Counted from the first letter of the stretch, positions 21,870-32,829 are shown. The stretch: 64,000 nucleotides of DNA from Micrasema longulum (GCA_022494885.1 JAGVSM010003675.1:1-64000), one strand, 5' to 3'. Translations and numbers: made by a program. Notes: generated from the letters alone by a model not told the origin.

Positions 21870-22455
21870 ATCCTGGTGTACCTACTACAAAAATATTGCC
21901 CGTATTATGCCTCTCACCAAATTACCAAAGAAAGAGTTCAGAATAAGTTTTTGAGATATGTCAATTTTAAATTAGGAATACGTAATGAATTTCGTAAATA
22001 TGATTATTTATTAAATTTATTAAATTTGATTCAATTAATGGACAGGAGAACTATTAATGATTTATTAGTTCTATTTAAAATCGTTAATTCAGTATTGGAC
22101 AGCCCTGAAATTTTGGCCCTCATTGTTTTTAAAGTACCAGTTAGAGTGACAAGGCTAATTTAACTTTATCACTGCAACAATCATATCTCAATATATTCTA
22201 GCAATTCAGTACTGAATCGTCTACATGCGCTGGGTAATAAACATTCGGATTTAGGTGACATATTTTTATTGAAATTTCCAGCTTATAAACAATTACTTGT
22301 AAAACATTTTAGTGTGGAATCAATATTTTAATTATGTTCTTTCTAAGTAAGTATTGAAAAAGTTGTTACTGTATTTACTCCACTGTAAATACTTATGTAT
22401 GTATATAATGTAAAAGGTACTTGTACCATTAATTCTTGAAAATAAATAAATACAT
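21870..22455 (+). pseudogene. LINE C-terminal end with 3' UTR and tail
   Basis: A 95-codon frame (21,876-22,163) reads CPYYASHQITKERVQNKFLR, YDYLLNLLNLIQLMDRR, NDLLVLFKIVNSVLDSPEI and FKVPVRVTR. After a frameshift near 22,160 it continues HISIYSSNSVLNRLH, LGNKHSDLGDIFLLKF and KQLLVKHF to a stop near 22,331. The blocks (P-YA-HI--ERVQ-KFLRY, D-R--NDL-FLFKI-N---D-PE) are the family signature of the C-terminus of CR1/Jockey-type LINE reverse transcriptases. A 3' UTR of about 100 bp and an AAATAAATAAATAC tail follow. 5'-truncated and frameshifted. Confidence 0.8.
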
Positions 22456-22459
22456 TATA

Positions 22460-22945
22460 AAAAAAATACTGAAAAACCTATCACTTTTTCTAAAAAGTAT
22501 AATTTTATGTAAAGTGAAACTTAATTTCCGCTCTCCTGTAAAATCAGTAATTTTGAGTTACAACAGTCTTCTACTCAGTGTGCGTTTTTTTTTTTTGAAA
22601 AAAGTAAAATAAACTATGTTAGTATACTCACATCGGTGTTTAATTTAAATATTAAAACTAGTTATCAACTTTTTATTCGGTAGATTTTTTTATATTTAGT
22701 GTTAGTTTATTTAGAACAGTCATGATCTGAAACCAGTCTGCGAATAAAATTTATTTTAGTGATTTCGTGCAAACTAGGTACGTAATTATAAAATTTAACA
22801 TGGGAACTTACGAAAGTTAGTGCTTCAAATATTGATTTGAAGAAAACTAATGGTTGAATAAATCACGAATTTCTAGCTTGACTCATTAAATCATTAATCA
22901 GAACGTAAAGATCTACATTTTGCGTATTAATATCTAATGAAGTAG
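22460..22945. other. Unassigned AT-rich DNA
   Basis: Nothing recognised. Confidence 0.45.
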
Positions 22946-22951
22946 ATTTTG

Positions 22952-23243
22952 CAGTGATTGCCAAAGCGGCCGTAATACGTCATGTGAAGTGGGTTCTAAA
23001 GCCCCCCCTCACCCCAGCTCCTCAATGCGGTATTTGTTATGCTCGCCCTTAGGGCTACCAATTTACCAGATTAGCCGAAAAAAGCTTTTGTTTTAGACAG
23101 GATGCATTTTTAATATCGATCAAATTCTCGTACTCCGACACGCTATGCAATGTTTTCTACGACGTTACGCCCTGACCTTTGGAACCCCTGTGACTCTTCC
23201 ACAGAACTCCAGGGTTTCGCGGAACACCTTTTAGAAACCGCTG
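22952..23243. mobile_element. Probable hAT-type MITE relic
   Basis: The right end, read in reverse, starts CAGCGGTTTCTAAAAGGTG and continues with TTCCGCGAAACCC, the terminal pattern seen in hAT elements of the Tip100/Charlie group (CAG-GGTT-CTAA---). The left end CAGTGATTGCCAAAGCGGCC is similar. ATCTAGAA follows the right end, fitting the nTCTAGAn target preference of that group, but a matching left duplication is not preserved. Confidence 0.5.
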
Positions 23244-23284
23244 ATCTAGAACGTCGACTGAAGGAAGCAACTAAGTATTTTATG

Positions 23285-23440
23285 TTTTACATAATATTTA
23301 CAAATTATAACAGGGATGGAGAATACCTTAAAGAAAGGAATATGGAAGTCTAGCTAATGACCTGTCATTGGCTGGTTTAAGTGACCACTTTACACATTGT
23401 CTAACATTTATCATTTTGTCTTTGTTTAAAAATCCATATT
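23285..23440 (+). repeat. R1 copy, left part, interrupted by SINE-A
   Basis: AACAGGGATGGAGAATACC, AAGGAATATGGAAGTCTAG, TGACCTGTCATTGGCTGG and GACCACTTTACACATTG are R1 body blocks. The block of about 21 bases that includes GCATTTACAGGGCT has been deleted. The body breaks at CCATATTT (23,434-23,441) and resumes with the same CCATATTT at 23,642, followed by CTTCCATT. Confidence 0.75.
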
Positions 23441-23441
23441 T

Positions 23442-23641
23442 GATTTTGATTTTTTTTTGCACCACAACAGACCAGGAGGCCCAATTACAGTGGTGAATTA
23501 CATTACAGAACAACCAGGCTTGAGAAAAATCACATTTTTTCATTTTTGTGTTCTCACCGGGAATCGAACCCGGAACCTTCTGTGCATGAGTCAATCGTCT
23601 TGACCACTACACCACGGAGGCTGCCAAATTTTAATAGGCCG
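23442..23641 (-). repeat. SINE-A copy inserted in R1
   Basis: The copy runs from an inverted A-rich tail through GCACCACAACAGACCAGGAG, ACACCA-type body blocks and B box GGGAATCGAACCC to the head ACCACGGAGGCTGCC at 23,625. The host R1 sequence CCATATTT flanks it on both sides, a likely 8-bp target duplication. Confidence 0.8.
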
Positions 23642-23659
23642 CCATATTTCTTCCATTAT

Positions 23660-23970
23660 TTTCTGCAAGACCAACATTATGGCACGCAAGACGTTAGCTC
23701 AATAACGAAATCGGATGATATATCCCGCGCAACATCCAAGGTCTACTTTATACCCGCTTTAAAGCCATCATCAACAAAAGAACACAACCAAAAAAGGACG
23801 ACAGGACGTGATAACATCAGTTTTTAATCAGCTCAACCAGTCATGCAATCACTCAGGTGAAGTCAGTTTAATTTATCATCGCCCTTTCTATCGCGCTTCA
23901 TAATTAAGTTCTGTATTTGATTTAACATGTAATAAATATTTCAATTTGTTGCGGCAGAGAGGGAAACCAT
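23660..23970. other. Unassigned DNA
   Basis: Nothing recognised. Confidence 0.4.
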
Positions 23971-23974
23971 TTTT

Positions 23975-24265
23975 GCGATGGAAATGTGGGAGTCTAGGCA
24001 TTTACAGGGCTTGTGACCTGTCATTGGCTGGTTGAAGTGGCCACATTACACACTATGTAACATTCACCATTCTGCCTATGTTCGAACATCCACATTTCCT
24101 CAACTCTTCCATCTGTTGATTGTTGTGAAGTAAAAGAGCTGAAACCTTTATCATGCGGGTGAGGTGAAAACAATTTTCCAATTTTTATACTTCTTCTTTT
24201 ACCAGGTAGTTAATTCAACAAATTGAACGAGTCTGCAAGCATTTGGACACTCAAAACATGTAATA
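23975..24265 (+). repeat. R1 copy
   Basis: Contains GAGTCTAGGCATTTACAGGG, TGGCCACATTACACACTATG, AAAGAGCTGAAACCTTTATC and TACTTCTTCTTTTACCAGG, ending in a degraded T1 (CAACAAATTGAACGAGTCTG). Confidence 0.8.
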
Positions 24266-24359
24266 AATGCGCCTCAAACATTTACATAATTTATTCTTTA
24301 AATTTTCCATTAGAGTAGAAGCTCCAACTAAACAAAACCCTTAACAGTTATTGGATATT

Positions 24360-24460
24360 TATTTTTTTTATTTTATAAAAGAAATATTTGCGTTCTTACA
24401 ATTTACCCAAATATTCAATTTTATTTAACGAGTTGTAAATAACTCAATACAAGAAAACAC
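24360..24460 (-). repeat. SINE-C 3' part
   Basis: AAATATTTGCGTTCTTACAA, TTTACCCAAATATTCAATTT and ACGAGTTGTAAATAACTCA match the inverted SINE-C 3' half; the tRNA head is missing. Confidence 0.65.
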
Positions 24461-25220
24461 ATTTATCCTACATGAAAATGTATTTGATGTATTTGAACGT
24501 TTTTGAATAGTTTCAGCCATTTTGAAGTTTTGAAGTTTCCACGGGGTTTTGCGTAGAGATGTCACCCGTTTGATTAAATAAAATTACTGCTGCTTTATAA
24601 ACCTCAATATTTTAATTATGATAAGAGGTAAGTTCTTTTTGGTTGTAATTTTCTTTTTTGATTATAATATTGGTTTTTCATTTATTTTTGTAAATATGTC
24701 GTATTGGAAAAATTACGTTTTTTTATATTGCAACTCTCCAATGGTACACATGTTTACGACTATTTTTTTTTCATAAATAAAGTTTAAAAAAAGGAATGTT
24801 TGCTATCGTTTTCAAGCTATAAATAATTTAATTCTAAAATAAAAAAATCTTAAACTCCATTAAATCTATGTTCAGAGAGCAAAAGGTTGAACTGAAGCAG
24901 TTAAAGTCAAGGCCAAAAAAAGTTGAGTTTAAAACAATTTGAAGTTAAATAATGATTACGTTTAAGTCAGAATGCACAAATTTACTCCCATGAAAAACGA
25001 ATGATTATACAACTTAGTTTGCCCATTTTGCCAAAAACTCCATTATATAACATTTTTTTTTATTCAACTGACTCTAAGTTTGTTAAGTTTTCTACTAGTT
25101 TGGCAATGTCAGTTACGAGGAAATTCTGATACTGGTGAAAAATACATAATTAGGACGGTATCAAATTCAATTCACCCTAATTTTTTTTTCACCTAAATGT
25201 TTATTTTGTTTATCTACTAA
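24460..25220. other. Unassigned AT-rich DNA
   Basis: Nothing recognised. Confidence 0.5.
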
Positions 25221-25224
25221 ATTT

Positions 25225-25438
25225 TTAACAAATTAAAACAGGGATGGTTAATTCCTTAAAGAAGAGAATATGGAAGTCTAGGCATTTACAGGGCTTATGA
25301 CCTGTCATTGGCTGGTTTAGGGGGCTACTTTACACGTTTACTTTACTGTGCAACATTCATCGTAAAATCTTAATTACTCCCGAGGGGGTGAATTCCAGTC
25401 TTTTGTCTACAAACATTTGGACAAACTAAAAAATTATA
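25225..25438. repeat. R1 copy with inverted T1 at the right end
   Basis: Body start in plus orientation (AAACAGGGATGGTTAATTCC to GACCTGTCATTGGCTGG), then a jump to T1 in reverse complement (CTACAAACATTTGGACAAAC). The left T1 is missing. Confidence 0.75.
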
Positions 25439-25439
25439 C

Positions 25440-26540
25440 TTAATTCATATTTTTGACAATTATCAAGAGGACAGATTTAGTGACCAACACGTGGTGCTGA
25501 GACAAGCCAGTGCCGGATCTGACTTGACACTTGCAAGCGGCACTAACACAATGGCAGGCCCCGATCTGGAGCTCAACACTGATGGTTGGTGAAAACAAAG
25601 TTTTATAATGCAGGACACATTCAACAAAATAAACGCGCAATGTACGACACGAGGTTTTAATATGGCGGATGATCAAAGGATACTGAGGTGGGAGGTAAAC
25701 AGTGGTGGTAGGTAAAAATAATGTAGAAGTTATAACAATACTTGACCCATGCATACCCACACAATTCGCAACCAATAATATTTGTGTTGTTATCATTTAT
25801 ACAACCAATTTGATGTTGATATCTTTTTAAAGGAGTCATTGGAGTAATCTAAAAATACTCTAGCAGAATTTGAGACTTAGAACACTAATAAATCTGGAGC
25901 CCGCAAGATTAATATTACTGAATCATAATCTAGCTTTTCTGAAACTATTTTGCATATCGTTGTCGTCTTAATGTGAATACAACGTAAGTCACTAAATGAT
26001 TACTTTACAAGAGACAATTAAAATTTGACAAATCTGTAATACTAGAATGTGCAAGCCCTGTTTGTCTTTTACCAGCGTGATAGGGTTTAGAAATTTCCCG
26101 GATAAAACACTTGGCAATTCTGATATCTGGCATCAGAACACCTCTAGTTGGTCGGCCCAGAAATACCCAAAGATTCAATACTACGCCTCCGTGATATTTA
26201 ACCAATAAACCCGATATCATCTTAAATTATTACCCAAAACGTAATTTTTGCTAAATGATTTATGACATTGAGACGTGCAATATTATAAAAATATTATTTA
26301 CGTTTAACAAGGCTTTGGTACCTACAATTTAAAAAGAAACTTCATGTGAATTTCCATATAAATGTATTATCATCATCATTACCACAGCTGATGCTGCATA
26401 AAAGAAAGTGCCCGATTGTCGGATACCATTTTGTTTTCATTTTCTTATTTTTTTCTCATTTAAATTTTTCATCGATATACCCTTACGAGTTACATAGATT
26501 TAACAAAATATTTTTTCTTTTAAAATTCACATTCTCCTGT
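25440..26540. other. Unassigned; two unrecognised minus-strand frames
   Basis: Minus-strand open frames at 25,440-25,796 (118 codons) and 26,005-26,220 (71 codons) lie in DNA that is locally less AT-rich than the surroundings. Neither resembles a family I recognise, and the first is rich in short-codon-bias residues (T, S, L, V) typical of accidental frames. Confidence 0.3.
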
Positions 26541-26544
26541 TAAT

Positions 26545-26790
26545 AGTAATATTTTTTACATCTTTTGTAAAGGTTGTCTGAGTCTTTTGTTTAGTTTTGT
26601 CTGGTAGTTTATTGTATAATTTCAGTCCATGGTTTATTAGTCTTGATTGTTCTTTTCTTGTTTTAAAAGGTTGCATTTGATATTTTTCTGGTATTCTCGT
26701 ATTGTGTTCATGTTAACTACACTTTTTTCAAGTTTTAATTCTTCATCACATCAGTGGCTAATTTATGAATAAGTTTTAAGGATTCTAGTT
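26545..26790 (-). pseudogene. LINE reverse-transcriptase C-terminus, inverted
   Basis: On the minus strand the frame reads DEELKLEKSVVN, then after a one-base shift EHNTRIPEKYQMQPFKTRKE, LINHGLKLYNKLPDKTK and FTKDVKNI. The blocks HNTR and G-KLYNKLP-K-K are the hallmark C-terminal motifs of CR1/Jockey/I-type LINE proteins. No stop-free catalytic domain is near. It is an old, 5'-truncated remnant. Confidence 0.7.
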
Positions 26791-26799
26791 CAGTTACAT

Positions 26800-27405
26800 T
26801 TAATTGTTTAGTTTGTTTGTTTTATGATGTAGAATTCAAAATGTAAAACTTATGATTTGCTATTTAGAATTATCTATTGATTCTTTAAATATTCAATTAA
26901 TTCTAAAAAATATATCACCCATTGCAACGCACAAAATGCCTAAAAAAATATATTTTAACTCTTGCTATTTTTTAGGTAAGAATAATAGATTCTTCATTTT
27001 GCATACAATGGGTGCCTTATTTCGGATACAACTGACAAGGTAAAAAAAATAGCCAATGAGAAAAAATGATTTTTATTCTAAACATTTAAGCAAATAAATT
27101 TCGATTTCTTGTTAAGTCCTGCTCACTTTTCTTGACCCCAGTTAAAACATTTACTACACCTAGCTAAATTTTTCTTCACGTCTATCTTCTTAATATAATT
27201 TTATAAACACCATAAACTGAGCATCTTCAGGATCTTTAAATTCGCATTTCAATTCATTAGACAGAAATGGCTCTCCATCTGAAAAACTTGGAAAGCTTTA
27301 TTGTAGTTACTTTTTTTCATTATTTTTTTATCGGCAACTTATTTCACGTATCAGAAATTCAAAATAGTTGAGCATTCGAAAACAGGACACTATCAAAAAT
27401 ATTTT
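26800..27405. other. Unassigned AT-rich DNA
   Basis: Nothing recognised. Confidence 0.45.
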
Positions 27406-27412
27406 ACAGCTT

Positions 27413-27468
27413 GCTTGCCAACATAACCTAACAAACTAATAAACTTGCTTGCCAACATAACCTAATAG
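27413..27468 (+). repeat. Short local duplication
   Basis: CTTGCTTGCCAACATAACCT followed by AA occurs twice within 56 bases, separated by CAAACTAATAAA. Confidence 0.8.
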
Positions 27469-27544
27469 ACTTGACATAGCAAATAGACCATGACACTTTC
27501 ATATTAAGCTACATGATAAAGTATTGATGTTCACCACTTGCTGC

Positions 27545-27808
27545 CTAACTCAGCTCAAAGCTGATTTTGTAAAAAAAAACTAGATTTTTACAGCTTGCCA
27601 CCACATACCGCATACCACATTTAAGGACATAAGTATCCTTGGCGGTGTCCACATACACAATAAATTGCTGGTTGCCGAACAAAAAAACCTGCCACTGTAA
27701 TCTAGTAGCCTTAGCATCTTTTTGCCGAAAGAAGTTAATCCAAAAGTACATTATATGCACTTCATTGGATTGAAAAAAGAGGGAAGTTAATTCTTCACTA
27801 ACTAGCAT
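27545..27808 (-). CDS. Unrecognised 87-codon open frame
   Basis: The product (MLVSEELTSLFFQSNEV, then FFRQKDAKATRLQWQVFLFG, NQQFIVYVDTAKDTYVLKC) has a mixed composition that looks more like real protein than most frames here, and the DNA is locally less AT-rich. I do not recognise a family. It may be a decayed transposon gene. It is 115 bases from, and divergent to, the frame at 27,923. Confidence 0.25.
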   Translation of the reverse strand: MLVSEELTSLFFQSNEVHIMYFWINFFRQKDAKATRLQWQVFLFGNQQFIVYVDTAKDTYVLKCGMRYVVASCKNLVFFYKISFELS

Positions 27809-27922
27809 TAAATTGAATGGACATGATCAATTTGCCGAAATGATAACAAAACTTTTTAAAAGTTTGAATTTTTTTTTTAAAGCCATCAAATCTGTTTATC
27901 TGACCGGACTTATAATAGGGCC

Positions 27923-28267
27923 ATGGATAGTAGCAAGAAGCTATATTTAATAATCATAGAGAGGGGGAAAAGGACAAGACCACAGAATGTGTTCAAAAGA
28001 TTGATCAGGATTTCCGCAGCAGCACAAATGGGAATCAACAATATTAAGCACAACTCATTTGTCCTTAAATTTACCATGACTGAAAAAACTGCAAAGTCCA
28101 GTGATCGGGGAAACTCAAAACACTTTAAGCGCCGACAGATTGAAGAAAAAAAAAACGTAACCCTCCCTGAAGGGGAAGATTCCCATCGCGATTGCCAAGC
28201 ATCAAAAAGAGCATTAGATTTTTATAAAAACGTCCTTAATACCCAGCTTTATGGCTCACGGCAATGA
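27923..28267 (+). CDS. Unrecognised 114-codon open frame
   Basis: The product is basic (MDSSKKLYLIIIERGKRTRP, NVFKRLIRISAAAQMG, SKHFKRRQIEEKKN) with a C-terminal part ALDFYKNVLNTQLYGSRQ. Codon use is less AT-biased than the flanks. No known domain was recognised. Either a remnant of an unidentified mobile-element gene or chance. Confidence 0.25.
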   Translation: MDSSKKLYLIIIERGKRTRPQNVFKRLIRISAAAQMGINNIKHNSFVLKFTMTEKTAKSSDRGNSKHFKRRQIEEKKNVTLPEGEDSHRDCQASKRALDFYKNVLNTQLYGSRQ

Positions 28268-28435
28268 CACATGCAATATGGCGGGCACATATCTAACCGA
28301 TGGTGGTTAACAGTTTTATCCAGGCAATTGGGTAAGACTTATCAAGCTATCAGAAATAAGGACGCTTTACGAAATAAATGTTCTATTCTCTACACTAACT
28401 GCACCATATATCAAAAATAAGAAAAATAAGACTTA

Positions 28436-28700
28436 TCATCTGTTCCATGAAGGTGATAATGCTTATTTTTCATTTGCCAGTCCACAAGCATGAAATATTG
28501 GAGTGTAGAACCATCTTTTTTATCAATATTCAATGTAAACCTTCCCAGAAATAAAACCCCGTTCCTCAAAAATTGTAAGCGAATGCACCAACGACTATAC
28601 AATGAGGCAGACCTATCTTTACTCGATTCCCATATTCAGAATTTTCACCTGAGAACAGCTATCTAGTCGAAAACACTCGTATATATGATTTTAGTTCTAT
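28436..28700 (-). repeat. SINE-D copy
   Basis: Shares with the 30.95- and 55.5-kb copies, in order, CCATGAAGGTGATAATGC, TGCCAGTCCACAAGCATGAA, GTAAGCGAATGCACCAACGA and GAGAACAGCTATCTAGTCGA followed by AACACTCG. The tRNA-like B box is degraded. Confidence 0.6.
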
Positions 28701-28814
28701 TTCACACGCTTAGTTCTGTTTTTCATCCGTCGAGATACAGAGATTTTTAAAAGAAACTTTATTTAAAATTTCATCTTAATTTATATAAGTTATTTAGTTT
28801 TAATTTCAATTTTA

Positions 28815-28990
28815 GTAATTTAAGATGAAAGAATTGAAAGAATATTATAGGCAGAACGGTGAATGTTACAAGCGTGTAAAATGGCGACTTAAACCAGCCA
28901 ATGACATGTTATAACCCCTGTAGATGCCCTTGCCTTTTTTAATACCTTCACTTAAATATTTTTCATCTCTGTTGTAAAATGTTAATTAAT
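28815..28990 (-). repeat. R1 copy
   Basis: Reverse-complement body blocks: GGCAGAACGGTGAATGTTAC, GCGACTTAAACCAGCCAATG, CCCCTGTAGATGCCC, TTCATCTCTGTTGTAAAATG. Confidence 0.8.
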
Positions 28991-28994
28991 TTAC

Positions 28995-29850
28995 TTGTTT
29001 AAAAAAACTGTGGAAAAGCAAAAATTCCTAAGTGACATGTAGCAGCTTTACAAAAAAGCTAATTAAAGGTTTTTTTTTTATTTAAAAAAAATATCTAATT
29101 TTTTTGGCGTGATTCCTATTTAGTTTTAATAAAAAAAATATATACAAGATTTTTTATGAATTATTTTTTAATTTATTTATATATTTGGGCTTCCGACAAA
29201 TTGGCTACATGTCACTTAGAAACTATTGCGTTTCCACTGTTGGTAAAAATTAATATTTTCTTTTCATAACATTATAAAATGTAATTAAAACGTAAACACA
29301 AACTTATAATTTGCTTTTATAATATTTTTAACACATTTCAACTTATTGAGTTAATCTTTTAAAACTTTTGCCTAAATATTTTTCTTATCCATCAAACCAG
29401 ATAGGAAATGACAAGGCTAGGTTGATTAAAAATGTACACCCTTTTTAGAATGGGAGGGTCATTTTATCAAACATAAAATTTTCTAACGGGATAAGTGTGA
29501 TCCTCCCTCCGCTTTAAATGAATAAAAATGGGTAAATAGTCTCTTGAGCCAGATATTAAATTACAGGTCAAGCGATGACATTTCCACAAAAAAACCCACA
29601 ACGGTCTGCTTGAATTCAGTTAAACGCAATAAATTAATTAGAAAACTTCGTATTTTTGGTACCAGAAATATTAAAAACAGTTTTATTAAGACATTAATTT
29701 GTAACGTAACTCAAATCCAACATTAAGGGTTTATGTGACGTAATTCAGAATGTTCATATGTAACTTTTTCGCTTTGTGTAAGCTGCGTTAATTATATTTT
29801 TGACGTCAATTTTTGACACATTAAAATTGGAGTGCCTTTGTTTTTTATGC
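28995..29850. other. Unassigned AT-rich DNA
   Basis: The phrase AGTGACATGTAGCAGCTTTA near 29,030 and its near-complement GGCTACATGTCACTTAGAAA near 29,202 form a distant inverted pair; otherwise nothing recognised. Confidence 0.4.
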
Positions 29851-29857
29851 AGTACTT

Positions 29858-29930
29858 AATTTTTTTATTTATAAATAAACTGGTTTCGGCAACACATTGC
29901 CTTCTTTAGGGTTTATTATAAACTAATATT
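29858..29930 (+). repeat. R3 motif copy
   Basis: TTTTTTATTTATAAATAAAC, CTGGTTTCGGCAACACATTG and CCTTCTTTAGGG match the 2.05-kb segment. Confidence 0.45.
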
Positions 29931-29934
29931 ATTC

Positions 29935-30945
29935 ATATATTATTACATGAAATATGCATGTTTATTTGTGAGCTAAGGGAGATAGAATGTATTCAAAATG
30001 AGACTATTGCTCATATTTATTAGATTATTTATCCGCCTTTTCCTGTGATATAACTGTTGTTGCAAATTGCATTAATCAATTAATATTCCGACTACTATAA
30101 ATATTATAAGCATTTTTTTTTGCAATTTTCAAATTAACTTTAACACAAACAATTCACATTAAGGTGTATTTGAAAATTTAAATATAAAATATATTTTGTC
30201 CATCGGGATCCCCGAAAATGACAAAATACCGAGTACTCTGAGGCAAATATATAAAACAATGATTAAATAAAAAAATATGTAATCCAATTAGATCACTAAG
30301 CAAGACACACGTATAAAATCAATATGATGAAAAGAGACGGTGATTATCAGGCAATCTTTTTCTTACCTCAGGTTACCACCACACAGTGAGTCGAAGGGAT
30401 TTTTATGCAGTATGTTAAAGGTCAATAATATTTCAATTGTTACTTACCGCCTTTCTACATTTTATACTAATGTGTATCTTTTATGTAATTACATTTGTTT
30501 GGAAGTAACCCCAAAAAACGCAATGTGTGGCTAAAACTAATTTATTTATAAATTAAAAAATAAAGAGGTGCCTAAAAGACAATTTCGTTGTAAATTTAAT
30601 CTATTGATTAATAATTTTCCACAGTATAAGTGCTTCAAACATGAAAAATATTAATCTTTTAATCTTAATTTACAGTGTTATGACCATGCCAAAGTTAAAA
30701 GGTCAAATAATGTGGTAAATATTGCTATTTTCTAATGTAAACTCGTTTCAAGACGTACCGTGCATTTCAGAATCGTGCAAATACACCATCACCATAGTAA
30801 GTATATATATATAAAACCAACGTGCTGATAGGACCAATGTTATTTGAATTTAACACTTACGAGCACTGATTACAAAAAAACATTTATGCGTATGATTCAA
30901 TTTACTTGGTTTTTTTAGGAGTCGTTAGACAAATCAAGAAACGTT
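29935..30945. other. Unassigned AT-rich DNA
   Basis: Nothing recognised. Confidence 0.5.
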
Positions 30946-30949
30946 AAGG

Positions 30950-31295
30950 CAGGATTTGAATTTTTATCATCATAATAATCATTTCAAATACATACATTTC
31001 AATACAAATACAAGGTTTTTTGATAATTTGATACATGAATGTATGTCCTATACTCCAGGTGCCAACCCATAAACAATGAAATATTATAACTGATAATCAA
31101 TACTTCACGTCCATTCTGTCAAAAATCGAACCCGGGATGATAAGCAAATGCACCAAACTCTACAGTACAAGGTGGATTTATCTCCATACAATTTCTTTGT
31201 TTAAGATTTTTACCCGAGAGCAGCCATCGAGTCAAAAACACTCGTCCGGGATTATGGTTCTGTACCACACGTTAAACTTTATTCTTTGTCCGCTT
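30950..31295 (-). repeat. SINE-D copy
   Basis: Contains CCAGGTGCCAACCCATAAAC, the inverted B box AAAATCGAACCCGGGATG, GCAAATGCACCAAACTC and AGCAGCCATCGAGTCAAAAA followed by CACTCGTCC. This is the best-preserved SINE-D, with the pol III B box intact. Confidence 0.7.
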
Positions 31296-31327
31296 AGACA
31301 TATGAAGGATTCTTACCTTAGAACAAT

Positions 31328-32039
31328 TGAACGTAGAACACCCAGCTATGCAACTGACACTGAGAATTATTTTTGAGAAGCACTTTTGAGAAATGAGTCA
31401 AAAATCAAATTTACAAAACTCATATAATGCTTTTTATTTTGACAAAAAATAATAAATAATGCATACGTTCATATTTTTATGATTAAAAAAAAAATTGTGT
31501 ATTTGACAGTTCAAATGATTTTTAAAGTCGGGCGACCACAAAATCTATGATTGTATTTTGCAGAAAACAGACAGCACTTGTAAAACTCTAATGTATGTTG
31601 TGTCATTGTGTATTAAACTTATTATGTTTTATTAATTGTTTACATGTTTATTTAAATTAATTAATTTATGAAATTAAAATACTTCTGTAATCCATTTTAA
31701 TTTGTTTAAGAAAACTAGATTTCTGGAGGTATTTGTCCTCATATCTGAAAGTTAAATTATTTTTTTCTCTTGAATTTTTTTTTTCCGGGTTTTTGACTTC
31801 CAAAACTGTTAGTTCTCAAAAATAATGTCAAGCGAAGAAAAATGCCAACATATGATTTTTTAAATGTATTTTCATTGAATTTTGAAACAAGGGTTGTTTT
31901 TTTTATGTCACAATATTAAAATAAAATATATTTTAATTACTTTGTTTCTACGACGGGTATAGTGTTAAAAACAGACAGTTGCTAAAAGCGTTTTCTACTG
32001 ATTATAAAAATGGTTGTTATTTAAAATTTATTGCTAAAT
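31328..32039. mobile_element. MITE-2 (long form), left part interrupted by LINE
   Basis: Starts with AATTGAACGTAGAACACCCA, then GAAATGAGTCAAAAATCAAA and CATATAATGCTTTTTATTTT, which follow the 9.1-kb MITE-2 in order. Internal blocks near 31,640-31,740 (AATTTATGAAATTAAAATAC, AAACTAGATTTCTGGAGG) recur at 45.38-45.45 kb. The right half resumes at 32.6 kb after the CR1 insertion. Confidence 0.6.
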
Positions 32040-32582
32040 TTGACTCAGTTTTCCGTTGAATGTGTTTCTCTACATGAGGAAGTGCGGATATTATTCATGG
32101 CTTTATCCCACTGAGTTCATGCAAGGTGTGCATGGTTACAGCAGTTTTAAAACCAGAAGGAATGTGTATTTAATTATGCACTTCTTTCGATTGTGCGTGG
32201 TATTATTGACAACCCCGAAATTATGCGGAGCATTAGCTTTTATGTTCTGGATAATTACCTTAGACAGCGTCAGCGTAGACTGTTTCACATTCCAAGATAC
32301 AGGACCAACCTGCCAATGGTTGTGCCTGTTAGAAGAACTATCTCTATGTTGAACTATATTACTTTGGACATTTACATTTTTCACGTCTCTGAGGGAGTTT
32401 TTTGTAAAAAGATTCTCTTACTTTTTTTACATATTATTATCTGGATATTATGTATACGTATGTGTTATTTTTATATATACCTAATTTTACGTTTTTATTT
32501 TTACTATTTCTATATGTATGAATTTACATATTCCATTTTGTATTGTACATATATACAAATAAATCATTTGAACTGAACTGAA
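32040..32582 (+). pseudogene. CR1-like LINE 3' end
   Basis: Two frames joined by a shift near 32,160 give YMRKCGYYSWLYPTEFMQGV, HGYSSFKTRRN, then VFNYALLSIVRGIIDNPEI, ISFYVLDNYLRQRQRRLF, IPRYRTNLPMVVPVRRTI and DIYIFHVSEGVF. The GYY---YP--F--G--GY-S---RR block, the RG--D-PE block and the F-VPDNY-R-R block form the C-terminus of CR1-clade LINE proteins in insects. The 3' UTR is short and ends in the repeated unit TGAACTGAACTGAA at 32,568-32,582. It is 5'-truncated with no catalytic core. Confidence 0.82.
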
Positions 32583-32599
32583 TTCAATAACCATCAAAA

Positions 32600-32825
32600 C
32601 CATAATTTTTTTCTAGTTCTGTGGGTGATTTCTGCAAATTGAGGAATGTCGTTTTCGCGATCAACGCAATTTTCAGAAGGTGATTATTACAGTTTTTTTG
32701 TTTGAAAGCGGCCTGGTTATTTTTAACAGAAGATAGAATTGACCTCACTGCACCCGAAAACACCAGTATCATATTTTTACGAAATTGTGGACTAGCCGTT
32801 TTCTTCATAACTTCGTTCAATTATA
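32600..32825. mobile_element. MITE-2 (long form), right part
   Basis: TTTCTGCAAATTGAGGAATG, TTTTCAGAAGGTGATTATTA, AAAGCGGCCTGGTTATTTTT and TAACTTCGTTCAATTA follow the right half of the 9.1-kb copy to its end. Confidence 0.75.
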
Positions 32826-32829
32826 AATC

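Noticed and set aside
25440..25796. 118-codon minus-strand open frame
   Set aside because: No recognisable domain, no homologous copy in the window; kept only as unassigned DNA.
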